DNA from: Candidatus Binataceae bacterium
Lineage (GTDB): Bacteria > Desulfobacterota > Binatia > Binatales > Binataceae
Assembly (NCBI GenBank): GCA_035308025.1
Contig: DATGHL010000008.1
Coordinates: 62,001-126,000, forward strand
Direction: 5' to 3'
Length of the DNA: 64,000 nt
Part shown: piece by piece, positions 9,061 to 18,595 of the stretch
How the letters are laid out: every line of letters starts with the position of its first letter
How positions within the stretch are numbered: position 1 is the first letter of the stretch
Translations under genes and position numbers: made by a program
The notes under the pieces: model-generated
The model's database searches: none
Told to the model about the DNA's origin: nothing
Seen by the model: only the letters and a program-made list of their open reading frames with translations

Positions 9061-9843
9061 TCAATCCGCCCGATTTCGCTGCGGCCCGAGCGGTTGGATG
9101 TGCGCCTCGTAGTAGGGTCGCATCGCACGCAACGCGCGCCCCTGATGGTATTTAAGCTCCTCGTCGGGGTAGCGATGCTGCGGACCGAGCACGCAGGCCG
9201 CACGCGCATGACATCGCGGCGCGCACTCCGCCTCGCGCTCAACCCGCCAGGTTAGGCACGCTGGGATATTCCACCCGTCCGCCGGGCCAATGGCCCCCGC
9301 CGGACAGGCTGGAATGCAACTTCGCGCTCTACACGTCGGACATGGATCGAAACCACTCGCCTCGCCGGGCGCATCGATCTCACGGTCGATCAAAATCGCC
9401 GCGCGAAATGCGATCCATGGCCCGTATTCAGGATTCACCACAACGCCCAGCAGGCTCGGCCCGGCAATCCCGGCGAGCCTGCCCAGTTCCATGAAGTTCA
9501 GTGCCGGCCCGTCGGCGACGAAAGGATAAACCGTAGTCGCGTGAATACTCGCCGCGGCGAGCGTCGGGACGATTCGGCTTTCTACCGTGACACGAGCGAA
9601 GTCGTCGAGTGGATTTGCACGCGCCTCCCAGCCCGGATGAGCGGCTCTGTGTGCCTTGAAGGCCCGCCAGAAATCGCCACCGCCGTTGGCGACCACGACG
9701 ATCGCACGCGCTGCCGGATCAATCGCGCCGGCGCGCAGGGCGAGCGCCGCCTGCGTGTCGTAGCGCGCGATCGGAATCGCGGCGATCAGATTCAGTCCGA
9801 ATGGCGCGGCTGCCGCTTTGACCGCTTCGAGGATTTCAGCCAC
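9061..9843 (-). CDS. QueG-like 4Fe-4S ferredoxin-type protein
   Basis: A 260-aa protein with a cysteine-rich cluster DPCPTCRARSCIPACPAGAI near residue 170 and further cysteines downstream (PACLTWR, ECAPRCHARAACVLG). The upstream segment with GVVVNPEYGPWIAFRAAI resembles the epoxyqueuosine reductase (QueG)/reductive dehalogenase-type fold, but it is shorter than QueG and lacks its C-terminal repeats. It is likely an iron-sulfur redox protein of unknown substrate. It stands alone, with no operon partner nearby on its strand. Confidence 0.6.
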   Translation of the reverse strand: MAEILEAVKAAAAPFGLNLIAAIPIARYDTQAALALRAGAIDPAARAIVVVANGGGDFWRAFKAHRAAHPGWEARANPLDDFARVTVESRIVPTLAAASIHATTVYPFVADGPALNFMELGRLAGIAGPSLLGVVVNPEYGPWIAFRAAILIDREIDAPGEASGFDPCPTCRARSCIPACPAGAIGPADGWNIPACLTWRVEREAECAPRCHARAACVLGPQHRYPDEELKYHQGRALRAMRPYYEAHIQPLGPQRNRAD

Positions 9844-9923
9844 ATCGTCAACTTTACATCGCAGCCTTCCATCGAGCGATGGTCGGCCGACAGCGCTTGG
9901 CTTATGGACCTAATCCCGACTGT

Positions 9924-10274
9924 TCAGACTCGCGAACCGCGCGCACTCTCTTCGCAGAGCGCCGCGATCACGCGATTCGCTTCGGCCTCCAGAGGCCCGA
10001 GGAGCCGTGCAACGTCCTCGAGCCGGCGGCCTCGCGCTGCATCTTCCATCGCGGCCGCCGTGGCGCTCAGCACCTGCGCGCCGAGCGTAGCCGCGCTGCT
10101 CTTGAGGGTATGCGCCGCGCGCTCGGCCTCCGCGCAATTACCCGCGTCAGCACTACCGGCCAGCGTCGCCAGTCGCTTGGGCGTCTCGCTGACGAACAGT
10201 GCGATCAGATCCTCCAAGAGCTCGTCACCCTCGCTGCGAAGGTCAGCGATAACTTCAGCATCCAGTATTTGCAT
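9924..10274 (-). CDS. Histidine phosphotransfer (HPt) domain protein
   Basis: A ~116-aa all-helical HPt protein. The phospho-accepting histidine is in AHTLKSSAATLGA, with the usual preceding LIALFVSETPKRLATLAGS. It acts as a phosphorelay intermediate in the cytoplasm. The ATG at 10274 gives the canonical domain start; an in-frame GTG at 10316 would add 14 residues and put the gene 3 bp from the response regulator stop. With the adjacent CheY-like protein it forms a two-gene relay, divergent from the tad genes. Confidence 0.8.
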   Translation of the reverse strand: MQILDAEVIADLRSEGDELLEDLIALFVSETPKRLATLAGSADAGNCAEAERAAHTLKSSAATLGAQVLSATAAAMEDAARGRRLEDVARLLGPLEAEANRVIAALCEESARGSRV

Positions 10275-10319
10275 AACCTGATTTTGCGGGTGAGTCTCGC
10301 CGGCGCATAGGGACACCGC

Positions 10320-10709
10320 TTACGCTACGTTGCGGTGAAATACGCGCACCAGCTTCTGCCGCACCGGCTCGAAAGAAAATCGATTAAACGGCTTGACCAC
10401 GTAGGCGAGCGCCCCCTCCGTGAGAAAGGAATCGCGGATTTTGCCGAACGGTACCGCACTCACCACGACCACCGCCAGTTCCGGGCTGGCCGTGCGCATC
10501 TCGTGAAACAGTCGCAAGCTATCGTAACCGCCGACTTCCGGCATCATGACGTCAAGCGTTACCAAATCGGGCTTGAACTCGTGAAACTGCTCCAGCGCCT
10601 GCGCCGCGTTCTCCGCCTCGCCCATCACCTTGCAGCCGAAATTCGTCAGATGATGCCGAATCACCCGCCGGGCGAAGGGTGAGTCATCGATGATGAGGGC
10701 TTTTACCAC
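10320..10709 (-). CDS. CheY-like single-domain response regulator
   Basis: A 129-aa receiver domain with no output domain: acidic pair in ALIIDDSPFARRVIRHHL, phospho-acceptor aspartate in DLVTLDVMMPEVGG, conserved Ser/Thr region VVVVSAVPFGK and the lysine in YVVKPFNRFSF. The GTG at 10709 is preferred because GGGGAGA lies 8 bases upstream; a longer ORF to 10907 exists but its extra part is low-complexity. It is probably phosphorylated through the adjacent HPt protein. Divergent position next to tadZ suggests, but does not prove, control of pilus or adhesion. Confidence 0.88.
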   Translation of the reverse strand: MVKALIIDDSPFARRVIRHHLTNFGCKVMGEAENAAQALEQFHEFKPDLVTLDVMMPEVGGYDSLRLFHEMRTASPELAVVVVSAVPFGKIRDSFLTEGALAYVVKPFNRFSFEPVRQKLVRVFHRNVA

Positions 10710-11021
10710 GCGAAATCTCTCCCCGTCAGTTGAGCGCCAATGGCCAACAAGCCGTTCAGTCTTGGCCCTCAGCGCATTCGAGCAATTATCGGGCCTCGCT
10801 CGCGCTCTCGTGAAGCAAATCAGAAAAAATCCCGAAACGTTCGGAACTCTGCGCTTCGCTTGGTTTCTGCGCGCTCGCGACTGGTATGGATGATGCACCC
10901 TCCGCAAGCGGCCATTCTGCGTCGAGTTGATCTGGGCACCCGCGCACCAACGGATGTTTCACAAAGCGTCAACGAGCGGGCATCGGCAAATCGAATGTCT
11001 CGTTTTGAATCTCGGGGGTCT

Positions 11022-12314
11022 ATGAGTTTTTCAGCGAATGAGATGATTGCGCAGCCGCTCCACGGCCGCTCCAACGCCTTGACGGTGGCGGTTAGCGGTG
11101 CCGCCGCGGCCAGCCGAGAACAAATTCTCGAGGCGCTGGCGCGCGTCACCGAGCCGCGGGTCGCGATCGTCACGGCCAACACCGAGCCCCCGGACGAACC
11201 GGCGGAAATGGTGATAATATCCCTCGGCGAAGATGAGGAAACCTGGTCGCTGCAAATCCAGGACCTCGCCCGCGCCGACGGTTCGCAGCCAGCCGTGATT
11301 GCAGCTATCGGCGAACGTTCGGGCGACGCCGTGCGCAAGGCGCTGCGCGCCGGCGCCGACGATGTGTTCTTTCTACCTGCGGAACCTGTCGATCTTTCCC
11401 GCTGCTTGGTCCGGGTCGGCGAGACGCGCCGCCGCGCCGACGGACGGCGCGCGACGATTTGCGCCCTGACCAGTGTCGCCGGCGGGGCCGGCGTCAGCAG
11501 CCTTACCGCGGCGCTCGGCTTCGCACTGATGCGCCTCGGCCATCAGCGCGTCGCGCTGGTTGATCTCGGGTTGCAGTGTGGCGCGCTCGCCGCCCTCCTC
11601 GACCTCAACCCCGAGCACACCCTCAGTGAACTAGTCGACCCGACGACGACGGTCGATTCGATTCGGCTCGAGGCCTCGCTCACCGCTCATCCGTCAGGAC
11701 TCTACCTGTTGGCCGCGCCCAAACGTGTCGAAGAGAGCGAAATGGTTTCGGTCAATAGCGTCGCCGCGTTCCTCGATCTGATGCGCCAGCTATTCGATTT
11801 TATCCTCATAGATTGCGGCCATCACATGAGCGAAACCCTGGTCGCTGCGTGGGAACGCTCCAGCCGCCTGCTCTACGTCGTCGAACAGTCCGTTACCAGC
11901 GTGCGGCCGGCGCAACGCTTTCTCGAGATGTTCGGCCGTCTGGCGTTGACCGGACTCGAGCCCGAGTTCATCCTCAATCGCTACGCCGCGGCGAATCCCT
12001 TTTCGATCGAGAAGATTGAAGCCGCCTTGCGCAGGCCACTCACCGCGCAGATTCCGCGCGACGACGCCGCCTTTTTGCAGTTTCAGATCGAAAGCGCCGA
12101 CCTCGCCGGTATCGCCGGCAAGTCGGGCGGCCGCGATGCCGTCGATAACCTCGCACGCAAGCTCTGCGGGATGCCCGCGCTGCCCCTCGCCGGCTCATCC
12201 TCCTTCCTCTTCTCGCGTCTGCGTTCGGCCTTCAAATCGACGCGCCAACCCGTACCGGTCGCCCATCCCGTCGAGCATCACGAGCGCGAGGGCGCGCTCG
12301 GCACGAGCCTTTGA
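11022..12314 (+). CDS. tadZ: TadZ/CpaE-like pilus localisation ATPase
   Basis: A ~430-aa protein with an N-terminal receiver-like region (~1-125) and a MinD/ParA-type domain. The P loop, near residue 150, reads SVAGGAGVSSLTAALG and lacks the usual lysine, as in many atypical TadZ/CpaE proteins. Other ATPase segments are RVALVDLGLQCGALAALLDL and FDFILIDCGHHMSETLVA. The role is to place the Tad pilus machine at the pole. It is followed 16 bp later by tadA. The start at 11022 follows a G-rich stretch; an ATG at 10995 is an alternative. Confidence 0.82.
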   Translation: MSFSANEMIAQPLHGRSNALTVAVSGAAAASREQILEALARVTEPRVAIVTANTEPPDEPAEMVIISLGEDEETWSLQIQDLARADGSQPAVIAAIGERSGDAVRKALRAGADDVFFLPAEPVDLSRCLVRVGETRRRADGRRATICALTSVAGGAGVSSLTAALGFALMRLGHQRVALVDLGLQCGALAALLDLNPEHTLSELVDPTTTVDSIRLEASLTAHPSGLYLLAAPKRVEESEMVSVNSVAAFLDLMRQLFDFILIDCGHHMSETLVAAWERSSRLLYVVEQSVTSVRPAQRFLEMFGRLALTGLEPEFILNRYAAANPFSIEKIEAALRRPLTAQIPRDDAAFLQFQIESADLAGIAGKSGGRDAVDNLARKLCGMPALPLAGSSSFLFSRLRSAFKSTRQPVPVAHPVEHHEREGALGTSL

Positions 12315-12330
12315 GCGGTAGCCACGGGCC

Positions 12331-13689
12331 ATGGGACTCCTCGATCGCCTGCAATCGCCGGGGGAATTACGCGCTGGCAATCAGCCCTCGCTCTACGCGG
12401 AGGCGCGCGGCAATAGCGGCGCGGCGGGCGCCGGCTTCCTCGGCGAATTACGGGTTCGCGTTCAGGCGCGACTGGTGGAAAGGATCGACGCCACCAAACT
12501 CGAGGAGGTCGGCTATGGCGGCCTGCTCGAACGCATCGGCGAGGTCATCAATGAACTGATCGCCGAAGACAAGATTCTCCTGACTGCCGCCGACCGCGAC
12601 CGCCTCATCGACTCCATCACCAACGACATGCTCGGCCTTGGGCCGCTCGAACCCCTGCTGCAGGACAATAGTATCTCCGACATCCTGGTCAACGGCTGCG
12701 GTGACGTCTGGGTCGAACGCGGCGGCCGCCTCTCACGTACCGAGGTCAGGTTTCGCGACGATCATCATCTGATGGGCATCATCAACCGGATCGTCTCGCG
12801 CGTCGGCCGCCGGATCGACGAAGCCTCACCGATGGTTGACGCCCGCCTACCCGACGGTTCGCGCGTTAACGCGATCATTCCGCCGCTTGCGCTCGACGGC
12901 CCGGGCCTGAGCATCCGGCGTTTCGGCGGCCACTCGATCCATATCGGGGATTTGGTGCGCAGCAAGGCTCTCACTCACGAGATGGCGGATTTCCTCCAGC
13001 AGGCGGTCGCCGCCCGCCTCAACGTCGTCGTCTGCGGCGGCACCGGCAGCGGCAAGACCACCCTGCTGAACTGCATCTCAACCTTTATCCCGCCCGACCA
13101 GAGAATCATCACGCTCGAAGACGCCGCCGAGCTCGCGCTTCAGCAGCCGCACGTCTTCCGGCTCGAAACCCGCCCGCCCAACGTCGAAGGCAAGGGCGAG
13201 ATCACCATGCGCGACCTCTTTCGCAACACCCTCCGGATGCGTCCGGATCGCGTGATCGTTGGTGAAGTGCGCGGCGGCGAAGTGCTCGACATGCTCCAGG
13301 CGATGACCACCGGTCATGACGGCTCGATGACCACGCTGCACGCCAATAGCCCGCGCGACGCCCTCAGCCGCCTCGAATTGATGATGCTGCTGGCGGGCGT
13401 CGCGCTGCCGGAAAGGGCGATGCGCCAATATATCGCCGGCTCCCTGCACCTCATCGTCCACGCCGCGCGTCTCGCCGACGGCTCGCGCAAAGTGATGCGC
13501 ATTACCGAGATCACCGGTCTCGAAGGCAGCACCGTCCTGACCCAGGACCTCTTCGAGTTCGTCCAGAGCGGCGTCGCTCCCAACGGCAAGGTCATCGGTC
13601 AGTTCCGCACCACCTCGGCGCGCTCCAACTATGCGGCCAAAATCGAAGCGCTCGGCCTCAATCATGAGTCTTCCTCGTCTACCTCATAA
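12331..13689 (+). CDS. tadA: Tad pilus assembly ATPase TadA/CpaF
   Basis: A 452-aa secretion-type ATPase that drives Flp pilus assembly at the inner membrane. It has the GspE/CpaF N-terminal segment [20 protein letters not shown], Walker [14 protein letters not shown] near residues 233-245, the Asp box ([12 protein letters not shown]), Walker [20 protein letters not shown] near 306-320 and the His box [16 protein letters not shown]. All catalytic motifs look intact. It lies between tadZ and tadB. Confidence 0.95.
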   Translation: MGLLDRLQSPGELRAGNQPSLYAEARGNSGAAGAGFLGELRVRVQARLVERIDATKLEEVGYGGLLERIGEVINELIAEDKILLTAADRDRLIDSITNDMLGLGPLEPLLQDNSISDILVNGCGDVWVERGGRLSRTEVRFRDDHHLMGIINRIVSRVGRRIDEASPMVDARLPDGSRVNAIIPPLALDGPGLSIRRFGGHSIHIGDLVRSKALTHEMADFLQQAVAARLNVVVCGGTGSGKTTLLNCISTFIPPDQRIITLEDAAELALQQPHVFRLETRPPNVEGKGEITMRDLFRNTLRMRPDRVIVGEVRGGEVLDMLQAMTTGHDGSMTTLHANSPRDALSRLELMMLLAGVALPERAMRQYIAGSLHLIVHAARLADGSRKVMRITEITGLEGSTVLTQDLFEFVQSGVAPNGKVIGQFRTTSARSNYAAKIEALGLNHESSSSTS

Positions 13690-13881
13690 CCACTAACTAC
13701 GGCAACGCTGTAATCCCAGTCAGTTTTCTAGCTATTGAGAGTCGCGCTCCGAATGACAGAAGAACGACACAAAGATAAATGCCGCTTCTGTCTCATTGGC
13801 ATCGCAAGATACGCTACTAAGTAACCACTAGAATTAATGAAGCGCTTAAACCTGACAATTGAAATAGCTAGTCAGTAAAGA
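13690..13881. repeat. AT-rich gap in the tad operon with inverted 9-mers
   Basis: This 192-bp gap splits tadA from tadB and is visibly more AT-rich than its surroundings. Near its edges lie inverted copies of CTAGCTATT (13728-13736) and AATAGCTAG (13863-13871), about 126 bp apart. No ORF or T-rich terminator is evident. It could be a small insertion footprint or a long-arm regulatory structure. Confidence 0.35.
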
Positions 13882-14811
13882 ATGGAAATCCTCGTATCAA
13901 GTTCGCTCTGCGTCCTCCTGCTCGTTCTCGGTCTCGGCCGCTACTGGAACCGGCGCATCGAGCATCAGCGCGCGGCGCGCAACGCGGGCCAACGTCTCTC
14001 GGGAACGACGATACTGATAACGCCCGCGGGCCGCGACGCGCCCGCGCGCGTCGTCCGCGAGCCGAACCGTCTGATGCGCGCGCTCGCGCGGCAACTCGAC
14101 GGCGCCGGGCTTACGCTCGAACCGTGGGCTTTACTGCTCGCGATCCTCGTGCTTTTCGCCGCCGGTACTGCCATCGCCTGGATGCGGCTGCCACTGGATT
14201 TCGCTGCCGCGTGTGGCGCCGCGCTAGCCACATCGCCTCTCGTTTACCTCAGGTTTAGGCGCGGCCGGCGCCTGAAAACTCTCAGCCGCCAGCTCCCCTA
14301 TGTGCTCGAAATGCTGAAGTCCGCGCTCGGCGCCGGCCACACCCTGATGCGCGGCCTGCAGATGGCCGCCGACAATACCGCCCCGCCGCTGGCTCCCGAG
14401 CTCGCGATGCTGGTCGAGCAGGTCCAGCTTGGGATGCGCCTGCCGCTCGCCTTCGAAGTGATGTTCCACCGTATCCCGATTGAAGAACTGAGCTTTCTCG
14501 CTGCCGCGGTCGGCGTTCAGGAAGAGACCGGCAGCAGCCTCTCGGAGATCATCGATCGCGTCACACAAAGTATTCGTAGTCGCCAGCGTTTGGCCGACCA
14601 GATCAGGACCCTGACCTCGCAATCCCGCTTGAGCGCGATGATTGTATCGGCCCTGCCCGCAGTGATTCTCGCAGCTTTTTCACTCCTGCGGCCGGACTAC
14701 GTCAACATTCTCTTTACCGATCCGCTGGGCAACCGGCTGCTCGAGATCGCAGTCGTGCTGGACGTTGTAGCGCTTTTGATCATGCGCCGCATCGCACAAG
14801 TAGATTTTTAG
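13882..14811 (+). CDS. tadB: Tad pilus inner-membrane platform protein TadB
   Basis: A 309-aa T2SF-type membrane protein. It has an N-terminal helix (ILVSSSLCVLLLVLGLG), a central helix pair near residues 75-115, the cytoplasmic T2SF domain (LPYVLEMLKSALGAGHTLMR, then LSFLAAAVGVQEETGSSLSE) and C-terminal membrane helices. It forms the platform on which TadA acts. It is followed by tadC 85 bp downstream. Confidence 0.9.
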   Translation: MEILVSSSLCVLLLVLGLGRYWNRRIEHQRAARNAGQRLSGTTILITPAGRDAPARVVREPNRLMRALARQLDGAGLTLEPWALLLAILVLFAAGTAIAWMRLPLDFAAACGAALATSPLVYLRFRRGRRLKTLSRQLPYVLEMLKSALGAGHTLMRGLQMAADNTAPPLAPELAMLVEQVQLGMRLPLAFEVMFHRIPIEELSFLAAAVGVQEETGSSLSEIIDRVTQSIRSRQRLADQIRTLTSQSRLSAMIVSALPAVILAAFSLLRPDYVNILFTDPLGNRLLEIAVVLDVVALLIMRRIAQVDF

Positions 14812-14896
14812 TCAGACCGAGGTTCAGACAAGTAGAGTGTTAGGCAAATAGATTGTCAGGATTTCAGCCAAGTGCGGAAATGAGGAGTTCACCCTG

Positions 14897-15838
14897 GTGA
14901 CCGGAGCGCTACCTTTGGCATTGACGGTCTTCGTGCTCGCCGTGGCCGGCGCCGCCGGAATTTACCATGCGCTCTACGGCACAGCGCGCGTTAGCCACGA
15001 ACGCCTGATGCCGACGCCCGCGCCTTCAACCCGCGCCGCCGCCTCCCGCGGAGCGGCCAACCGCGTGGCCGCGCGCCTCGCCACGATGGCGGGCGCCAAC
15101 CGCCGCCTTGGCGAGATGACCCGGCAAAGCCGCCAGAGCGGAGGCCTCAAGCCGACCACCAAACGCTTGGCCGTCGCGCTTGGCCAAGCCGGTTACTATA
15201 GCTTGCGCGCCGTCGTCATGTTTCGCCTGATCCAAATCGCCTCCCTCGTTGCGATGGTCTTGCTCGGTGCCTGCGTCGGCCTGTTCTACGGCCGCCTCGT
15301 TATATCGGTTGCACTCCTGGGCCTGATCGGTTACGCCGCGCCGCGCTACATCCTTGGCCGGATCGGCCGCCGTCGCCTCGTCCGGCTCGGCCGTGAATTA
15401 CCGGCGATCCTCGACCTCCTCATGGTTTGCCTGGAAGCCGGACTCGGCCTCGTTGAATCGCTGCGTCTGGTCGGGCACCAGTCCGAGCGTCACGGTGGCG
15501 TCCTCGGCGCTGAACTCGCCATCACCGCCGGCGAGGTCACGACCGGCGTCTCGCTGACCGACAGCCTGCGCAACCTCGGCGCGCGCGTCGGCACTGACGA
15601 ACTGAAATCACTCACCGCACTCCTCGTGCAAAGCCATCAGATGGGCAGCCGTCTCGGACCCGCGCTGCGCGCCAGCGCCGAACAGCTCGCCACCCGCCGC
15701 CGTATGCAAGCCGAGGAGATGGCGCAAAAAAGTGCGATCAAGATGCTCGTACCGCTGGTCGTCTTCATCCTGCCCGCCATGATGATGGTCGTGCTCGGTC
15801 CGGCGATCATCCAACTGATGGGCGTACTCGGCCACTAG
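14897..15838 (+). CDS. tadC: Tad pilus inner-membrane platform protein TadC
   Basis: A 313-aa T2SF-domain protein paralogous to TadB. The typical TadC stretch LPAILDLLMVCLEAGLGLVE is followed by SLTDSLRNLGARVGTDELKS and VLVQSHQMGSRLGPALR-like sequence, and the chain ends in the hydrophobic segment VVFILPAMMMVVLGPAIIQL. GTG start with GAGGAG upstream. No Flp pilin, prepilin peptidase, secretin (RcpA) or TadD-G gene is present here, so the rest of the pilus must be encoded elsewhere. Confidence 0.9.
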   Translation: MTGALPLALTVFVLAVAGAAGIYHALYGTARVSHERLMPTPAPSTRAAASRGAANRVAARLATMAGANRRLGEMTRQSRQSGGLKPTTKRLAVALGQAGYYSLRAVVMFRLIQIASLVAMVLLGACVGLFYGRLVISVALLGLIGYAAPRYILGRIGRRRLVRLGRELPAILDLLMVCLEAGLGLVESLRLVGHQSERHGGVLGAELAITAGEVTTGVSLTDSLRNLGARVGTDELKSLTALLVQSHQMGSRLGPALRASAEQLATRRRMQAEEMAQKSAIKMLVPLVVFILPAMMMVVLGPAIIQLMGVLGH

Positions 15839-15863
15839 AGGAGACCTGTGCACAGGCCCAGAA

Positions 15864-15908
15864 TGTCATCCTGAGCCGGCGAGCAGCGCGAGCCGTGTCG
15901 AAGGATCT
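15864..15908 (+). repeat. Dispersed intergenic repeat (TGTCATCCTGAGC family), copy 1
   Basis: The sequence TGTCATCCTGAGC is followed by a short variable stretch and GTGTCGAAGGATCT. Related copies lie at 18476-18493 (reverse) and 45934-45949. It sits in the 244-bp gap between tadC and the aminotransferase, which holds no ORF. Confidence 0.6.
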
Positions 15909-16082
15909 ACGCGAAGCGATTCCAAAAGAATTCACTTGTGCAGAGCTTCCCTAGGTGCCGCGCAGCCGGCGGCGCGACTTGCTCAGTATGACTTTTTGAT
16001 TTTCGTCCATCGCTCTGAAGAGTATACTGCCGTGCCGAACTCTTAGAGCCTCGAACCACAGCCGCATGGACCTTGACCCGCG

Positions 16083-17294
16083 ATGAGCCGGGCGCGTGAC
16101 GATTTTCTAACCCACCTAGCGCACACCTCCGACGCGCCGATCGGCCTCGAAGTCGAACGCGCCGAAGGCTCGTGGCTCTATCGCCGCGACGGCCGCCGCT
16201 ATCTCGATCTGATTGCGGGAATCGGCGTCTCCGCCCTCGGTCACGGTCACCCCGAGATCCTCGAAGCCCTCGCCCGTCAATCACGCCGCCATCTGCACGT
16301 GATGGTCTATGGCGAATACGTGCTCGAGAGCCAGGCCGCATTGGCCGCGCGTCTCGCCGGACTGCTTCCCCCCAACCTTTCGCGAGTGTATTTCACCAAC
16401 AGCGGCGCAGAGGCCATCGAGGGCGCACTGAAGACGGCGCGCAAATTCACCGGACGCGCGGGCTTCGTCGCTTTCGACGGGGCTTATCACGGCGACACGA
16501 TGGGCGCGCTGGCGCTCGCGGGCAATCCGGCCTTTCGCGCCCCCTTTGGCGCGTTGCCGGGACCGGTGCGCCATCTGCCCTTCGACGATGAGAACGCCTT
16601 GGCAGAAATCGACGATCGGGTTGCAGCCGTGATCGTCGAGCCGGTCCAGGCCGAGGGCGGCGTCAGGATTCCGACCCGTAGTTTTATCGAGGCCTTGCGA
16701 CGGCGATGCCATCGGACTGGCGCCCTGCTGATTTTCGACGAAGTCCTGACCGGTCTCGGCCGCATTGGGCGGCTCTTTGCTCTCGATCATTTCGGCGTCG
16801 TTCCGGATCTGCTCGTGCTGGCCAAGGCGCTCGGCGGCGGCCTGCCGCTCGGCGCCTTCTGCGGCCGCGACGACCTCCTCGGCACGCTCGCGCATGACCC
16901 TCCGCTCGGCCACATCACGACCTTCGGCGGCCATCCGCTCTCCTGCGCGACCGGGCTCGCCATGCTCGACGTGATCGTCCGGGAACGGCTCTGGGAGCGG
17001 GCGGCGATCGTGGGCGCTCAATTCGTCGAGGATCTGCGACTGCGGCTCACGCGGAGCGTTACTGAAATCCGCGGAATCGGATTGCTGATCGGGATCGAGT
17101 TTGACGATTCGACGTTGGCGCGCCGCTTCGTCGCCGAGAGTCTCGGCCGCGGCGTCGTCATCAACTGGACGCTCAATGCCGATCACGTGGTGCGGCTCGC
17201 GCCGCCGCTGACCATCGCTGCCGCTGAAATGGATTTCGCCGTCAGCGCGATGGAGCGCGCGCTCGACGCCGCAAATGGCTTGAAAACCGGGTAG
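16083..17294 (+). CDS. Class III PLP aminotransferase (acetylornithine aminotransferase-like)
   Basis: A 403-aa class III aminotransferase. Visible are RVYFTNSGAEAIEGALKTAR, the substrate/PLP segment FDGAYHGDTMGALAL, AVIVEPVQAEGGV, the PLP aspartate LIFDEVLTGLGRIG and the Schiff-base lysine in VLAKALGGGLPLGAF (about K248). It is closest in layout to ArgD/acetylornithine or succinylornithine enzymes, but other class III substrates are possible. The next gene begins 5 bp downstream. Confidence 0.82.
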   Translation: MSRARDDFLTHLAHTSDAPIGLEVERAEGSWLYRRDGRRYLDLIAGIGVSALGHGHPEILEALARQSRRHLHVMVYGEYVLESQAALAARLAGLLPPNLSRVYFTNSGAEAIEGALKTARKFTGRAGFVAFDGAYHGDTMGALALAGNPAFRAPFGALPGPVRHLPFDDENALAEIDDRVAAVIVEPVQAEGGVRIPTRSFIEALRRRCHRTGALLIFDEVLTGLGRIGRLFALDHFGVVPDLLVLAKALGGGLPLGAFCGRDDLLGTLAHDPPLGHITTFGGHPLSCATGLAMLDVIVRERLWERAAIVGAQFVEDLRLRLTRSVTEIRGIGLLIGIEFDDSTLARRFVAESLGRGVVINWTLNADHVVRLAPPLTIAAAEMDFAVSAMERALDAANGLKTG

Positions 17295-17299
17295 CCGCC

Positions 17300-18412
17300 G
17301 TGGCAGCGGATGACCGCGAGTTCTCCCCGGCGATCACATCAGCGGACGCGCCCGCCCACGCATCGATCACCGCCCGTCAGGTCGCCGCCTTCCGCGCTCA
17401 CTGGCGCTTATGGCTGCTGCTCGCCTGCATCGCAATTGTCGCATTGATGGTCTTGGCGGGGGCCGCCACCCATAATCCGGACGCGGGCTACTTGGCGCTT
17501 CTGCTTTGTCCTATGGCCGCCGCGGCTCTCGTCGTCTGGGGCTGGCGTTGTCAGTTGCTGCTCAACTTCTTCTGCCTGCTGATCTACGCAATCTCCGGGC
17601 TCGCGGTCCCAAGCGGATCACGCTTCGCGGTTACTCACGCGCTCGCGATGCTCACCGCCCTCACGCTCGCGCAATTCACCGCGGTCTTTTCCGATCGCTA
17701 CCGGCGTCGCCTCGAAGGCCGGCTTGAACAGTTGGCCACTGCCGCAGAGCTTCGCGATACCCAGGTGGCGACGATGACTCACGACCTCCGCAACCCGCTG
17801 GCTACGCTGGTCGGTCTGATGACGCTGCTCGTCGAGGACGATGACGGTGAGAAAGATCGAGCTGACCTGCTCGCGCGCATCTGGTCAACGACCGCTTCGA
17901 TGGATTTGCTCGTCAAGAATCTGCTCGACCTCTACATGCTCGACGAACAGCAAATTCACGCCAATCGCCGCATCATCGACGCCGACGCGATTGTCAAAGA
18001 GACTGCCGAGCGCTATGCCTTCGAGGCGCGACTGCGCGAAGTCGAGCTCGCGATCGAGCTTGGCGGGGTGCATCAGGCGCATCTCGATCCGCTGCATCTC
18101 GAACGTATCGTCGCCAATCTGATCACCGGTGCAGTGCGCCGCACCACCGCGGGCGCCGTACGTATCCGGACCTCGCAACATGACGGATGGTTGCTCATCG
18201 AGGTCAGCGACTGCGGCCCGCCCCCGCCGATCGATCAGATCTTCGAGCGGCCCGGCCTCGGCGAAAACGGCGCGCGCTCCGAAGCCTTGGGCCGTTACAT
18301 CGCCCGCTCCCTGGTCGAAGCCGACGGCGGAACCATCCGCGCACGCAGCGGCGACGGCTGCGGTCTCACTGTGATTGCCCAGCTACCGTCCGCCACCCCG
18401 CCGCCTCAGTGA
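17300..18412 (+). CDS. Membrane-bound sensor histidine kinase
   Basis: A 370-aa kinase with a GTG start. Residues ~35-135 hold several hydrophobic helices (LWLLLACIAIVALMVLAGAA, then a block near LLNFFCLLIYAISGLAV). The HisKA dimerisation box has the phospho-histidine in ATMTHDLRNPLATLVGLM. The ATPase domain has an N box in LERIVANLITGAVR and a G1-like VSDCGPPPP, but the G2 region is reduced to GLTVIAQLP. No periplasmic sensor domain is evident. It sits 5 bp after the aminotransferase; no adjacent cognate regulator is visible. Confidence 0.85.
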   Translation: MAADDREFSPAITSADAPAHASITARQVAAFRAHWRLWLLLACIAIVALMVLAGAATHNPDAGYLALLLCPMAAAALVVWGWRCQLLLNFFCLLIYAISGLAVPSGSRFAVTHALAMLTALTLAQFTAVFSDRYRRRLEGRLEQLATAAELRDTQVATMTHDLRNPLATLVGLMTLLVEDDDGEKDRADLLARIWSTTASMDLLVKNLLDLYMLDEQQIHANRRIIDADAIVKETAERYAFEARLREVELAIELGGVHQAHLDPLHLERIVANLITGAVRRTTAGAVRIRTSQHDGWLLIEVSDCGPPPPIDQIFERPGLGENGARSEALGRYIARSLVEADGGTIRARSGDGCGLTVIAQLPSATPPPQ

Positions 18413-18475
18413 CCTCTGCGCAAGCGGGATTCCAGGCAAGAGAAGATAAACGATCCGGGATTTTTCGCTGTGACA

Positions 18476-18493
18476 GCTTCGCTCAGGATGACA
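18476..18493 (-). repeat. Dispersed intergenic repeat, copy 2, at the left prophage border
   Basis: GCTTCGCTCAGGATGACA is the reverse complement of TGTCATCCTGAGCGAAGC. It lies in the 183-bp gap between the histidine kinase and the last prophage gene, together with two degenerate pieces (CAGAATGAC near 18524 and GTCATTCTGAT near 18558). Confidence 0.6.
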
Positions 18494-18595
18494 GGAAGTT
18501 GTGTATCCGCGGCGCAATCCCTCAGAATGACCTTCCTACTTTCACCAGCCCACTTTTGTCATTCTGATCGCACGACCACCGCCTCTCCTTGATCA

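Noticed and set aside
10710-10907. N-terminal extension of the response regulator
   Set aside because: The receiver domain begins at the GTG at 10709 with a strong ribosome site; the upstream part looks like untranslated leader.
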